A stretch of 64,000 nt of DNA, taken from Nostoc sp. TCL240-02 (GTDB lineage: Bacteria; Cyanobacteriota; Cyanobacteriia; Cyanobacteriales; Nostocaceae). Each line of letters starts with the position of its first letter. Position 1 is the first letter of the stretch. Positions 56,312-64,000 of the stretch are shown here, piece after piece. Below the pieces are notes generated by a model. It saw only the letters and a program-made list of their open reading frames with translations. It did no database searches and was not told where the DNA came from. A program made the translations under genes and the position numbers. The stretch covers positions 3,782,501-3,846,500 of the forward strand of contig NZ_CP040094.1 in assembly GCF_013343235.1 (NCBI RefSeq), written 5' to 3'.

Positions 56312-56590
56312 ATGACTAACATTATTGCTTGGCTGGTTTTGGGTTTAATTGCAGGCGCGTTAGCTAAGTTATTTTATCCAGGAACCCAAGGTGGCGGTAT
56401 TCTCTCCACGATTATATTAGGAATACTTGGAGCGGTAGTCGGTGGTTATTTGGGTCAAGTTTTACTAGGGAGTAGTTCAGCCGCCGCCGCATCTGTAGGA
56501 GCTTTATCTTTGGGAAGCATTTTATTTGCTGTTTTAGGTGCTATGCTACTGATTTTCCTGTGGGGTTTACTGACTCGCCGAGCTGTATAA
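56312..56590 (+). CDS. GlsB/YeaQ/YmgE-family stress-response membrane protein
   Basis: The 92-residue protein has three hydrophobic helices with the family pattern IIAWLVLGLIAGALAKLFYP, GGGILSTIILGILGAVVGGY and a final ILFAVLGAMLLIFLWGLL. AAGGAA lies before the ATG. These small membrane proteins (also called transglycosylase-associated) are stress-induced in bacteria, with unknown biochemical role. The next gene, 58 bp downstream, is also of stress-protein type. Confidence 0.9.
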   Translation: MTNIIAWLVLGLIAGALAKLFYPGTQGGGILSTIILGILGAVVGGYLGQVLLGSSSAAAASVGALSLGSILFAVLGAMLLIFLWGLLTRRAV

Positions 56591-56648
56591 TTACCTTCAA
56601 TTAGCTAATAATATTGGGAATCACTTCTAACTGCAATAAACCGATAAA

Positions 56649-57542
56649 ATGACATTAGAAAAAGAGCGAAGAACTATAGTAGTTTTCGCTAAATGTTCCG
56701 ACGCACAATTGGCACTTCAGGAACTAAAAGCTTCTAATTTTCCAATGCACAAAGTTTCTGTAATTGCAAGAAATGCAGAAGAACAAAGTGATATTGCTGG
56801 TGTTGAAGTTAAAGATAGCACTAGCAATACATCCTCAGAAGGCACCGATATAGCATTGACTGGTAGTGCTTTAGGCGATTTAAATGACTTGTTAGCCGGT
56901 CTAGTCTTCCGGGTAATCCCTGGTGTAGGCCAAGTTATGGTAGCCGGCGCACAAGCAATAGCGATCGCTAGCAATCTAGCAAGTTGTTTACCGGATGTAT
57001 TGGTAAGTTTAGGAATTCCTAAAGAGCAAGCAGAGGGTTACAGCGATCTAGTCTGTAAAGGTTATCATTTGGTGATGATAACCGGCATAGACATAGAAAT
57101 TCGTCTAGCTAAGAGGATTTTTAATCGCCGCGATCTTCAACATTGGGGTGTTTATGAGTCATACTCCACCCCAAATAGTCGTTATAAGCACGCTATTGGT
57201 ATTTTTTCTAGGCACCATAATCTAGAAAGAGCGCTTACTGAACTGAGAACTGCTGGTTTTCCGATGAGTCAAGTATCAATAATTGCTAAAGTTACCAGCA
57301 ACATAAGTGATATTTCTGACGTAAATATCAGCAGTTCTCAAGATATCTACCCCACTTTAGGAATTCCTGACGATCTCGCTAGATATTATCAGCATCAGGT
57401 AGCAGGTGGACACTATCTAATAGTAATAAAAGGCACTGATATCTACATAGCAGGTGCAAGAGCGATTTTAGAAAGTAACAATATCAAAGATTTTAGTATA
57501 CATAGCCAATCTGAACTCGATCTGGCTAAAAGCGATCGCTAG
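56649..57542 (+). CDS. Protein with two general-stress-17M-like domains
   Basis: The 297-residue protein contains two related alpha/beta domains: residues about 8-45 (TIVVFAKCSDAQLALQELKA, FPMHKVSVIARN) and 185-225 (AIGIFSRHHNLERALTELRT, FPMSQVSIIAKV). Each is the start of a YflT/GSP17M-like fold. Between them is a glycine/alanine-rich hydrophobic hairpin (LAGLVFRVIPGVGQVMVAG) that may insert in a membrane. Each half ends with a PKEQAEGYSDLV- or PDDLARYYQHQV-like helix followed by G.H.VI. It is probably co-transcribed with the GlsB-like gene. Function unknown. Confidence 0.82.
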   Translation: MTLEKERRTIVVFAKCSDAQLALQELKASNFPMHKVSVIARNAEEQSDIAGVEVKDSTSNTSSEGTDIALTGSALGDLNDLLAGLVFRVIPGVGQVMVAGAQAIAIASNLASCLPDVLVSLGIPKEQAEGYSDLVCKGYHLVMITGIDIEIRLAKRIFNRRDLQHWGVYESYSTPNSRYKHAIGIFSRHHNLERALTELRTAGFPMSQVSIIAKVTSNISDISDVNISSSQDIYPTLGIPDDLARYYQHQVAGGHYLIVIKGTDIYIAGARAILESNNIKDFSIHSQSELDLAKSDR

Positions 57543-58533
57543 AGTATTACCAACTTCTAGTTAATTTCAATAACGTGAAATTTATAGGGAAAGTATATTT
57601 TTTATATAGATGAAATGCTTTACGCAAGTAGATACTGTTTTTTGAAAGCCTAATTTTATAGCATAATATTGCTTATGATAACTCAAGTTAAGGTTGTTGC
57701 CTATAGTAGTGTACAATAGTAATAGTGTTTGATCCATCCGCAAAAACTACTATATTTAACGTTTATATAAAACGAAGTTCACTTACTCTATCCTATCTGG
57801 TTAATTGTATTATTCAAGATTTTTATCTATTCCTCAAGTGGCTGAACTTTAACTAGAGAATATTAAAGTTTGGTGAAATTATTTAATTTTCTCCAAGGTT
57901 TTTTTGATAAAAAGGTGATGTCAAATTAAATCTAAGCGACAACAAGAGGTTAGCCTTAGAGTAAAATAATATCTGTTTCAAATGGTAAAATAGTCGTCTC
58001 ATAACCAATTCCACCCATTTTCGGTTCTGAGCCCCTTTCCATTGCTACAAGATACGACCAGTTTCCAGAGTTAGGATGACATTCTCTTATGGTTCTCAAT
58101 TTACCAACCAATAAATTCCACCTTTTGCCCTTTGCAGAATTTGAGTCTTGCTATGTCAATTACTGCAATCATAAAAATCACCCTGTTTTTGTAAAGTTCT
58201 GATGTTAAATTTCTAATCTAATAACAACTGTTTAAATATCCACCGCAAGATCAAATTGTCAAAAAAGTAGTTACTCCTTTTGAAAGGGTTATGCTATTTC
58301 AAAGTTTAAGGTTTGTTAAAATATAAAAACGTTAGAAAAAATTATTTATTTAGAACTTTATTTAAAATAGCGTTACATTTGTAAATATATATAGGATGGA
58401 AGTGATAATATTTAGCATGCCAAAAACTAGGCATATCGCAGATAAACCAAACATCATACATTTAGTTTGGATAGTTAGAACATAATCGCAATAGTCTTAA
58501 AAACAGAAATAGTTTAAATATTTGTCTGGAATA
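57543..58533. other. Gene-poor region before the hybrid kinase
   Basis: This 990-bp, AT-rich stretch contains only a frameshifted small gene on the minus strand (57956-58172). The region 58180-58520 is the upstream leader of the hybrid kinase and shows no repeat or motif I can identify. Confidence 0.55.
57956..58172 (-). pseudogene. Small conserved-type gene broken by a one-base frameshift
   Basis: From ATG at 58172 the frame reads MIAVIDIARLKFCKGQKVEF and then IGW and stop. Ignoring one extra T (about 58106) it continues IGGKLRTIRECHPNSGNWSY, LVAMERGSEPKMGGIGYETT and ILPFETDIILL to a stop at 57956. The joined 71-residue product is coherent (KGQKVEFIGG..GNWSYLVAME...GRIGYETT-like), resembling small cyanobacterial proteins of unknown function. 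A single-base insertion, real or sequencing error, is the simplest account. Confidence 0.6.
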
Positions 58534-61500
58534 ATGTTTAACCGTTTGAAGATTGGAACCAAGATTGGAGTAAGTTTTGCCTTGAGTTTGGCAACTCTGA
58601 CCACCATTGGTCTGATCTCCTACCAAAGCACCAACGATCTAATTGAAACTTCGCGTAAAGAAACCCATACCTACCAGGTATTAAGTCAGCTTGAAGACCT
58701 CAATCTGCAACTGACAAATGCTGAAACTGGGCAACGCGGTTACATTATTACGGGCGAACAGCGCTACTTAGAACCTTATAACGCTGCTATTGAATTACTG
58801 AATCAAAAAGTCAAGGAACTTCAAAGGTTAACAGCAGATAACCCCAACCAACAAAATCGACTTGATACTTTGCAGCCACTACTAACTGAAAGAATGGCTG
58901 TAATGAAAGATGTCATTGAGCTACGGCAAAGCCAGGGTTTAGAAGCTTCCCAGAAAGCTATCTTGACAGACCAGGGTAAGCAGCTGATGGATCAAATTCA
59001 GAAAGTTATCCAGGCGATGAAAACTGAGGAGAATGCACTGCTCAAACAGCGCTCTGAGAGAGCACGAGCAGCTGCCCGGCAAACGATCGCCAGTATTATT
59101 TATAGTATTCCTTTATTTTCTTCAATCTTAGGTTTAATCGGATTTGCCTTAACCAGACATATCTCAGCACCTCTAAAGCAAGTTTCTGGTTTGGCAGAAA
59201 AAATGGCCGATGGGGATTTATCGGTGAGTTTACCAGATAGCGATCGCTACGATGAAATTGGCGTGTTGACACGCACCTTCAACCAGATGATCGTTAATCT
59301 GCGAAATACAACTCAAAAAAATGAAGAGCAAAACTGGTTAAAATCTAACTTAGCTGAATTTACCCAGATGCTCCAAGGGCAGCGAAATCTGGAAAATGCG
59401 TCTAGCTTGATATTGTCGAATTTAGCGCCATTGGTTGGGGCATCACAGGGTGTTTTTTATGCAATGACCTCTATAAACGACCAGCCAGTACTGAAGTTGT
59501 TGAGTAGTTATGCTTACAAAGAACGAAAAAACTTAGCAAATCAGTTTCGCTTGGGCGAAGGATTGGTAGGACAATGCGCTCTAGAAAAACAAAGAATCCT
59601 CCTCACAGAAGTTCCTAGTGACTATATCCGCATCAGTTCCGGCTTGGGAGAAGCACCACCACTAAATATTATTGTTTTGCCTATAGTCTTTGAGACGCAG
59701 GTGAGTGCCGTAATTGAACTTGCCTCTTTTGAGTCTTTCAGCCATCTGCATCTGACATTTTTAGAGCAATTGAGTGAAAATCTGGGTGTATTTTTAAATA
59801 ACATCGCTTCACAATTGCAAACCCAGCAACTACTTGAAGAGTCTGTTGCTTTAACAGAAGAATTGCAAACCCAGCAAGAAGAACTACAGCAGAGCAATCA
59901 ACGTCTAGAAGAACAGGCACACGAGTTAGAGGAATCACAATTTCTTGTCAAGCAGTCTAACGAAGAATTACAACAACTAAATGAGGAGTTAGAAGAAAAG
60001 GCAGAACTTTTAGAAGTTCAAAATCGGGAAGTCGCTCACAAGAATCAGGAAGTTGAGCGGGCGAGGAAGTCTTTGGAAGAAAAAGCTGAACAACTGACTT
60101 TGTCTTCCAAATATAAGTCGGAATTTCTGGCGAATATGTCCCACGAATTACGGACTCCCTTAAATAGCTTGTTAATTTTAGCCAGACTGTTAGCAGATAA
60201 TTCTCTTAACAACTTGACCGATAAACAGGTAGAGTACAGCCGGACTATTTACTCGGCTGGCACTGATTTGCTGGAATTGATCAATGACATTCTAGATTTA
60301 GCCAAAATTGAGTCGGGTACTATGTCGCTCGATATTGAGCAAATTGCTTTTGCAGATTTGGAGACATCTCTAGAGCAGACTTTCCGGCAAGTAGCGCACA
60401 ATAAAGAACTCAGTTTTACTATTGAACTGGATAGTAAGTTACCCTCGACCATTTATAACGATTCCAAACGTCTGCAACAAGTGCTAAAAAATCTTTTAGC
60501 TAACGCCTTTAAGTTTACTGAACAAGGAGGCGTGAAGTTAGAAATTAGTATGTCTTCTGACGCAGCCGAAATTGAGAATCCGATGATTGCTTTTTCAGTT
60601 AGCGATACGGGTATAGGCATTGCAGCCGAGAAGCAGAAGATTATTTTCGAGGCATTTCAGCAGGCAGATGGCACAACCAGCCGTAAGTACGGCGGCACTG
60701 GCTTGGGTTTGTCCATCAGCCGCGAATTGGCTCAACTGTTGGGAGGGAGAATTGAATTAGTCAGCGAACCAGGGCAGGGAAGCACCTTTACTCTCTACCT
60801 ACCCAGACGACAGGAAAAGAATAATCAAAATACTTTTACACCTCCTCAACCAATCACTATCCGCCAAGCATCGACTAGAAAAGAAGTGCCTTTGGTAGAA
60901 AACAGACCCACAAATGTGGACACCTCTTCAACAGCGAAAGTACTTACCACCTCTGCCCACGAAATTCCAGATGACCGGGAAATAATTCAACCGGGCGATC
61001 GCACTTTGCTAATTATCGAGGATGATGATAAATTCGCCCGCATCTTACTAGATATGGCTCGTGAGCAAGGCTTTAAGGCCATAGTTGCCTTACAGAGCAA
61101 ACAAGGTCTAGCACTCGCGCAACAGTTTAAACCCGATGCGATTATGCTAGATATTTATATGCCAGAAATGGATGGTTGGACGGTGCTGGATCGTCTAAAG
61201 CATAAACCAGATACTAGGCATATACCAGTACATATACTTTCCGTAGATGAAAGACAGCAACGGGGATTACAGCTAGGAGCAATTACTTACCTACAAAAAC
61301 CTGTTTCTCCAGAAGCGCTAACTCAGGTATTGACTGATATTAAAGGTTTTATTGAGCGTCAGGTAAGAAATCTCCTCATCGTAGAAGACGATCCTGTACA
61401 AGCCCAAAGTATTATCGAATTGATTGGTAATGGTGATGTCCACAGTACAGCAGTGGGTACGGGAGCAGAAGCGCTGTTGATTTTGCGATCGCAGCACTTT

Positions 61501-62169
61501 GACTGTATGGTACTGGATCTTGGTCTGCCCGATATGAGCGGGTTTGCACTAATCGAGCAAATCAAGCAAGAAACCAGGCTGTTGAAACTGCCAATTATCG
61601 TTTATACCGGCAAAGAACTCAGCCGCCAAGAAGAAACCCAACTGCGGGGATTAGCAGAGACAATTATCATTAAAAATGTGCGATCGCCAGAGCGGTTATT
61701 AGACGAAACTGCCCTGTTTTTGCATCGAGTGCAAGCAAATTTGCCCCCACCAAAGCGTCAAATGCTAGAGCAACTACATCAAAATGACCCGGTGCTAGCT
61801 AATCGGAAAATTTTGATTGTAGATGATGACCTGCGGAATATTTTTGCCCTGACAAGCTTTTTAGAAAGCTATCAAATGCAAGTGCTGTTTGCCGAAAATG
61901 GCAGAGATGGCATAGAGAGACTGCAAACTAATCCCGACATCAATATAGTATTGATGGATATTATGATGCCAGAAATGGATGGTTATGAAACCACCCGTGC
62001 CATCCGGCAGCAACAACAGTTTCGCTCATTACCAATAATTGCTTTAACTGCTAAAGCTATGCCAGGCGATCGCGAAAAGTGCATCGAAGCTGGAGCCTCT
62101 GACTACATTACCAAACCTGTAGATACTGAGCAACTACTTTCACTACTCCGAGTTTGGTTGTATCGGTAA
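58534..62169 (+). CDS. CHASE3 hybrid histidine kinase with three receivers
   Basis: From the ATG at 58534 the protein has 1211 residues (a TTG at 58522 would add four). Order: transmembrane helix 1 (about 10-30), CHASE3 extracellular domain (40-180, LTNAETGQRGYIITGEQRYL), helix 2 (185-205), HAMP (205-260), GAF (285-425), a long coiled coil (430-530), HisKA (MSHELRTPLNSLLILARL), HATPase (NLLANAFKFTEQGG, DTGIGIA, GTGLGLSI) and three receivers. Receiver 1 has MLDIYMPEMDG and LQKP, receiver 2 has VLDLGLPDMSG but IIKNVRSP in place of Lys-Pro, and receiver 3 has LMDIMMPEMDG with ITKP. It is a complex membrane sensor for phosphorelay; the partner Hpt protein is not encoded nearby. Confidence 0.95.
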   Translation: MFNRLKIGTKIGVSFALSLATLTTIGLISYQSTNDLIETSRKETHTYQVLSQLEDLNLQLTNAETGQRGYIITGEQRYLEPYNAAIELLNQKVKELQRLTADNPNQQNRLDTLQPLLTERMAVMKDVIELRQSQGLEASQKAILTDQGKQLMDQIQKVIQAMKTEENALLKQRSERARAAARQTIASIIYSIPLFSSILGLIGFALTRHISAPLKQVSGLAEKMADGDLSVSLPDSDRYDEIGVLTRTFNQMIVNLRNTTQKNEEQNWLKSNLAEFTQMLQGQRNLENASSLILSNLAPLVGASQGVFYAMTSINDQPVLKLLSSYAYKERKNLANQFRLGEGLVGQCALEKQRILLTEVPSDYIRISSGLGEAPPLNIIVLPIVFETQVSAVIELASFESFSHLHLTFLEQLSENLGVFLNNIASQLQTQQLLEESVALTEELQTQQEELQQSNQRLEEQAHELEESQFLVKQSNEELQQLNEELEEKAELLEVQNREVAHKNQEVERARKSLEEKAEQLTLSSKYKSEFLANMSHELRTPLNSLLILARLLADNSLNNLTDKQVEYSRTIYSAGTDLLELINDILDLAKIESGTMSLDIEQIAFADLETSLEQTFRQVAHNKELSFTIELDSKLPSTIYNDSKRLQQVLKNLLANAFKFTEQGGVKLEISMSSDAAEIENPMIAFSVSDTGIGIAAEKQKIIFEAFQQADGTTSRKYGGTGLGLSISRELAQLLGGRIELVSEPGQGSTFTLYLPRRQEKNNQNTFTPPQPITIRQASTRKEVPLVENRPTNVDTSSTAKVLTTSAHEIPDDREIIQPGDRTLLIIEDDDKFARILLDMAREQGFKAIVALQSKQGLALAQQFKPDAIMLDIYMPEMDGWTVLDRLKHKPDTRHIPVHILSVDERQQRGLQLGAITYLQKPVSPEALTQVLTDIKGFIERQVRNLLIVEDDPVQAQSIIELIGNGDVHSTAVGTGAEALLILRSQHFDCMVLDLGLPDMSGFALIEQIKQETRLLKLPIIVYTGKELSRQEETQLRGLAETIIIKNVRSPERLLDETALFLHRVQANLPPPKRQMLEQLHQNDPVLANRKILIVDDDLRNIFALTSFLESYQMQVLFAENGRDGIERLQTNPDINIVLMDIMMPEMDGYETTRAIRQQQQFRSLPIIALTAKAMPGDREKCIEAGASDYITKPVDTEQLLSLLRVWLYR

Positions 62170-62260
62170 GGGAGCAGGGAGAGAAAGAGTTTTCTGTAAA
62201 CCAGCTTGGAAGCTCGAACTATTTGTGTCGTAATCTCAGTACAGAAAGTTTTAAACTACT

Positions 62261-62299
62261 AAAAGCCCACACTGCACCCAATCAAGGGGTCAGCGTGGG
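62261..62299 (-). terminator. Intrinsic terminator of prs
   Basis: On the minus strand CCCACGCTG and CAGTGTGGG form a nine-position stem (one G-U) around an inner CCCCTTGATTGGGTG hairpin, followed by CTTTTAG. It is about 30 bp past the prs stop. Confidence 0.7.
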
Positions 62300-62328
62300 T
62301 AATTTATCCCCGTAACACGAATGACAGT

Positions 62329-63345
62329 TTAGCGGAACATACTACTAACTGAAGTATCTTCATGAATCCGCCAGATAGTTTCTCCTAAGAGATTAGCTAC
62401 TGACAACACTACTAGTTGAGGAAAACGATTGTTTTCTGGTATGGGGATCGTATTGGTGACAATGACTTCCTCAAACAAACCACTGGATAATCGCTCCATC
62501 GCTGGTGGGGAAAATACTGCATGAGTTGCACAGGCGTATACCTGACGCGCTCCTTCTTCACGCAGTAATCGCGCCCCTTCTGCGATCGTGCCGCCAGTGT
62601 CGATCATGTCATCCACCAACACTGCCGTTTTGCCTTTAACATCGCCGATGACATTTAACACTTCTGCAACATTATGTGCCTGACGACGTTTGTCAATAAT
62701 CGCCAGGGGAGCATCATTCAGTTTTTTGGCAAATGCTCTGGCTCGTGCTACACCGCCAACATCGGGGGAAACAACTACAAGGTCGGGCAATTGCTTGCTT
62801 GCTAAATAATCCAGCAATACTGGAGAACCGTAAACATGGTCAAAGGGAATATCGAAATAGCCTTGAATTTGCGCCGAGTGTAAATCCATTGCTAGAACGC
62901 GGTTGGCACCTGCTTCGGTAATCAAGTTAGCAACCAGCTTGGCAGTGATTGACTCTCTTCCTGCCGTTTTGCGATCGGCACGAGCGTAGCCATAATAAGG
63001 AATTACTGCCGTCACCTGTCGCGCCGAAGCTCGACGACAGGCATCAACCATAATCAATAATTCCATCAAATGATCGTTCACGGGTTGACAGCATGGCTGA
63101 ATTAAATAGACATCACAACCCCGAATTGATTCTTGGATTTGAACGTAAAGTTCTCCATCCGCAAATCTTTTGCGAATCATTGGCCCCAAGTCCATCCCCA
63201 GATAACGAGCGACTTCTTGAGACAGTTGTAAATTGGCAGAGCCCGAAAACAGCCGCAAGCGATGATTATCAGTCATTCCTGTTGAAGATGCTTGCACTTT
63301 GAAAGTTGCAGAACTAAGAACAGCAGATCCTCTATTTGAATTCAT
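62329..63345 (-). CDS. prs: Ribose-phosphate pyrophosphokinase (PRPP synthetase)
   Basis: The enzyme makes 5-phosphoribosyl diphosphate from ribose 5-phosphate and ATP for nucleotide, His and Trp synthesis. The 338-residue protein shows LRLFSGSANLQLSQEVARYL, FADGELYVQIQESIRGCDVY, the ATP loop YGYARADRKT, the metal/ribose segment DLHSAQIQGYFDIPFDHVYG, and the PRPP-binding loop VLVDDMIDTGGTIAEGA. The N-terminal 28 residues before the family start are longer than in many homologues; an internal ATG at residue 24 (63276) is possible. A terminator follows. Single gene. Confidence 0.97.
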   Translation of the reverse strand: MNSNRGSAVLSSATFKVQASSTGMTDNHRLRLFSGSANLQLSQEVARYLGMDLGPMIRKRFADGELYVQIQESIRGCDVYLIQPCCQPVNDHLMELLIMVDACRRASARQVTAVIPYYGYARADRKTAGRESITAKLVANLITEAGANRVLAMDLHSAQIQGYFDIPFDHVYGSPVLLDYLASKQLPDLVVVSPDVGGVARARAFAKKLNDAPLAIIDKRRQAHNVAEVLNVIGDVKGKTAVLVDDMIDTGGTIAEGARLLREEGARQVYACATHAVFSPPAMERLSSGLFEEVIVTNTIPIPENNRFPQLVVLSVANLLGETIWRIHEDTSVSSMFR

Positions 63346-63877
63346 AGCAATATTATCATTAGAGATTTAATAGATTTAACTGAGAAATAGCCTAAAAAAA
63401 ACATCTGTGAGTTTTATTAAAGCTTCCATACAAAATTTAAGCATTTCTCCATAAAATTATCATTAGCTAACTGTCTAATTTTCTTTGGAAGCAAACCATT
63501 GATAGCTTAACTGATATCAAATCTGTCCAGTAGATGTATAATTCAAATTTTTGAGTTGAGACAAATAACCTCAAGCTATCAAAGATTGGTGTACTAGATT
63601 GCTTCTTCTAAATACATCATTTATTACTGACAGTAAAGTATTTATAACTTTAAGTGGTATTGAAGTTTGTTCTTAGACAAGGAGCATTTGGAACTAAGTG
63701 TTTAAGTTGTATCCTATTATATTCTACGATACTAGCAATAAATAAGTAAACTGGCAGATTTAATTTTAAGTTTTAATTCACACAATAAAATTCCAGAATG
63801 GTTGTATTTAAACAAACTCTCATAGGTGTGGTTTTCGTGCAAGGCTGAGAGCGCCAAGCTGCGCTAATTTTTGTTCT

Positions 63878-63903
63878 GCTCCCCCAGCGACCTTCTGGGG
63901 AGC
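63878..63903. promoter_or_regulatory. Strong hairpin of unknown role
   Basis: GCTCCCCCAG pairs with CTGGGGAGC around CGACCTT. There is no U-tract on either side, so it is not a typical terminator. It lies about 45 bp upstream of a possible start at 63948 and may be a leader element or a dispersed repeat. Confidence 0.4.
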
Positions 63904-63947
63904 AATGCTCTAATAGTGAGATGGGTAAGAAATAAATAAGTCTATTC

Positions 63948-64000
63948 ATGGCTATTTCGGTAGAAAAATTCCTAAAATCTTCTCTTTACTCCCCCTACTC
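63948..64000 (+). CDS. Possible gene start running off the window
   Basis: An ATG at 63948 opens a frame MAISVEKFLKSSLYSPY that reaches the end of the window without a stop. No clear ribosome-binding site precedes it. Too short to assign. Confidence 0.3.
   Translation, partial: MAISVEKFLKSSLYSPY

Larger units (their letters stand above)
63346..64000. other. Right-end region upstream of prs
   Basis: This 655-bp region is mostly AT-rich. It has a strong hairpin (63878-63903) and a possible gene start near the window edge. No other feature is visible. Confidence 0.5.

Noticed and set aside
63830..63860. TPP riboswitch suggested by the GGCTGAGAG text
   Set aside because: The obligatory second motif (GAACCTGA-type) and the pairing arms are absent.

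Overview
The window looks like chromosomal DNA of a filamentous, heterocyst-type cyanobacterium (Nostoc/Anabaena group). The grounds are the very frequent GCGATCGC (HIP1) octamer, several short heptamer tandem repeats, dispersed cyanobacterial palindromes, and gene content: an Omp85 outer-membrane protein, a lipid-A-disaccharide-synthase-related protein, a cyanobacterial RRM RNA-binding protein and many sensor kinases. Species cannot be fixed from sequence reading alone. No CRISPR array, rRNA, tRNA or complete insertion sequence was recognised.

Layout. 0-5.7 kb: a truncated MDR oxidoreductase, an Omp85 protein divergent from an LpxB-like protein, and a LuxR-type response regulator. 6.2-10 kb: decayed two-component fragments followed by two intact receiver-kinase proteins and a convergent receiver protein. 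10-13.1 kb: a 3.1-kb stretch with no credible gene. It holds three MITE-like elements and a family of about 105-nt repeated units, most ending in intrinsic terminators; this is a candidate small-RNA array and the least explained part of the window. 13.1-19.3 kb: RtcB RNA ligase, then a copper island (HMA chaperone, P1B ATPase with a repeat inserted in its P domain, small membrane protein, convergent sensor kinase) behind a possible MerR-type operator. 19.6-27 kb: an ATP-grasp remnant, glycogen-debranching-type hydrolase, cupin, GAF kinase, HD hydrolase, an SNase-fold protein lacking active-site residues, and a threonine-aldolase-family enzyme.

27.6-38.8 kb: MlaF/MlaD lipid-transport components, then a 2151-residue secreted-type nuclease with many extracellular domains, bracketed by direct repeats, and a protein with two Tudor-knot/chromo-like domains. 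39-45.4 kb: a NahK-like sugar kinase overlapping a DOMON-like protein, a BASS-type transporter, and an exported sulfatase next to an exported formylglycine-generating enzyme that probably matures it. 45.9-52.5 kb: an Mrp Fe-S carrier, an AprA-like flavoprotein, two methyltransferases, an acetyltransferase, an AprB-like two-cluster ferredoxin and a HEAT-repeat protein, together a possible uncharacterised redox system. 52.6-63.3 kb: RRM protein, CysQ-like phosphatase with a PfkB kinase, RsmI, two stress-type proteins, a frameshifted small gene, a CHASE3 hybrid kinase with three receivers, and PRPP synthetase.

Signal transduction dominates the window: five intact histidine kinases, two response regulators and two decayed fragments. 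Dispersed repeats have shaped the coding space: they enter copA in frame, supply the mlaF start region, flank the nuclease gene and fill the 10-13 kb gap.
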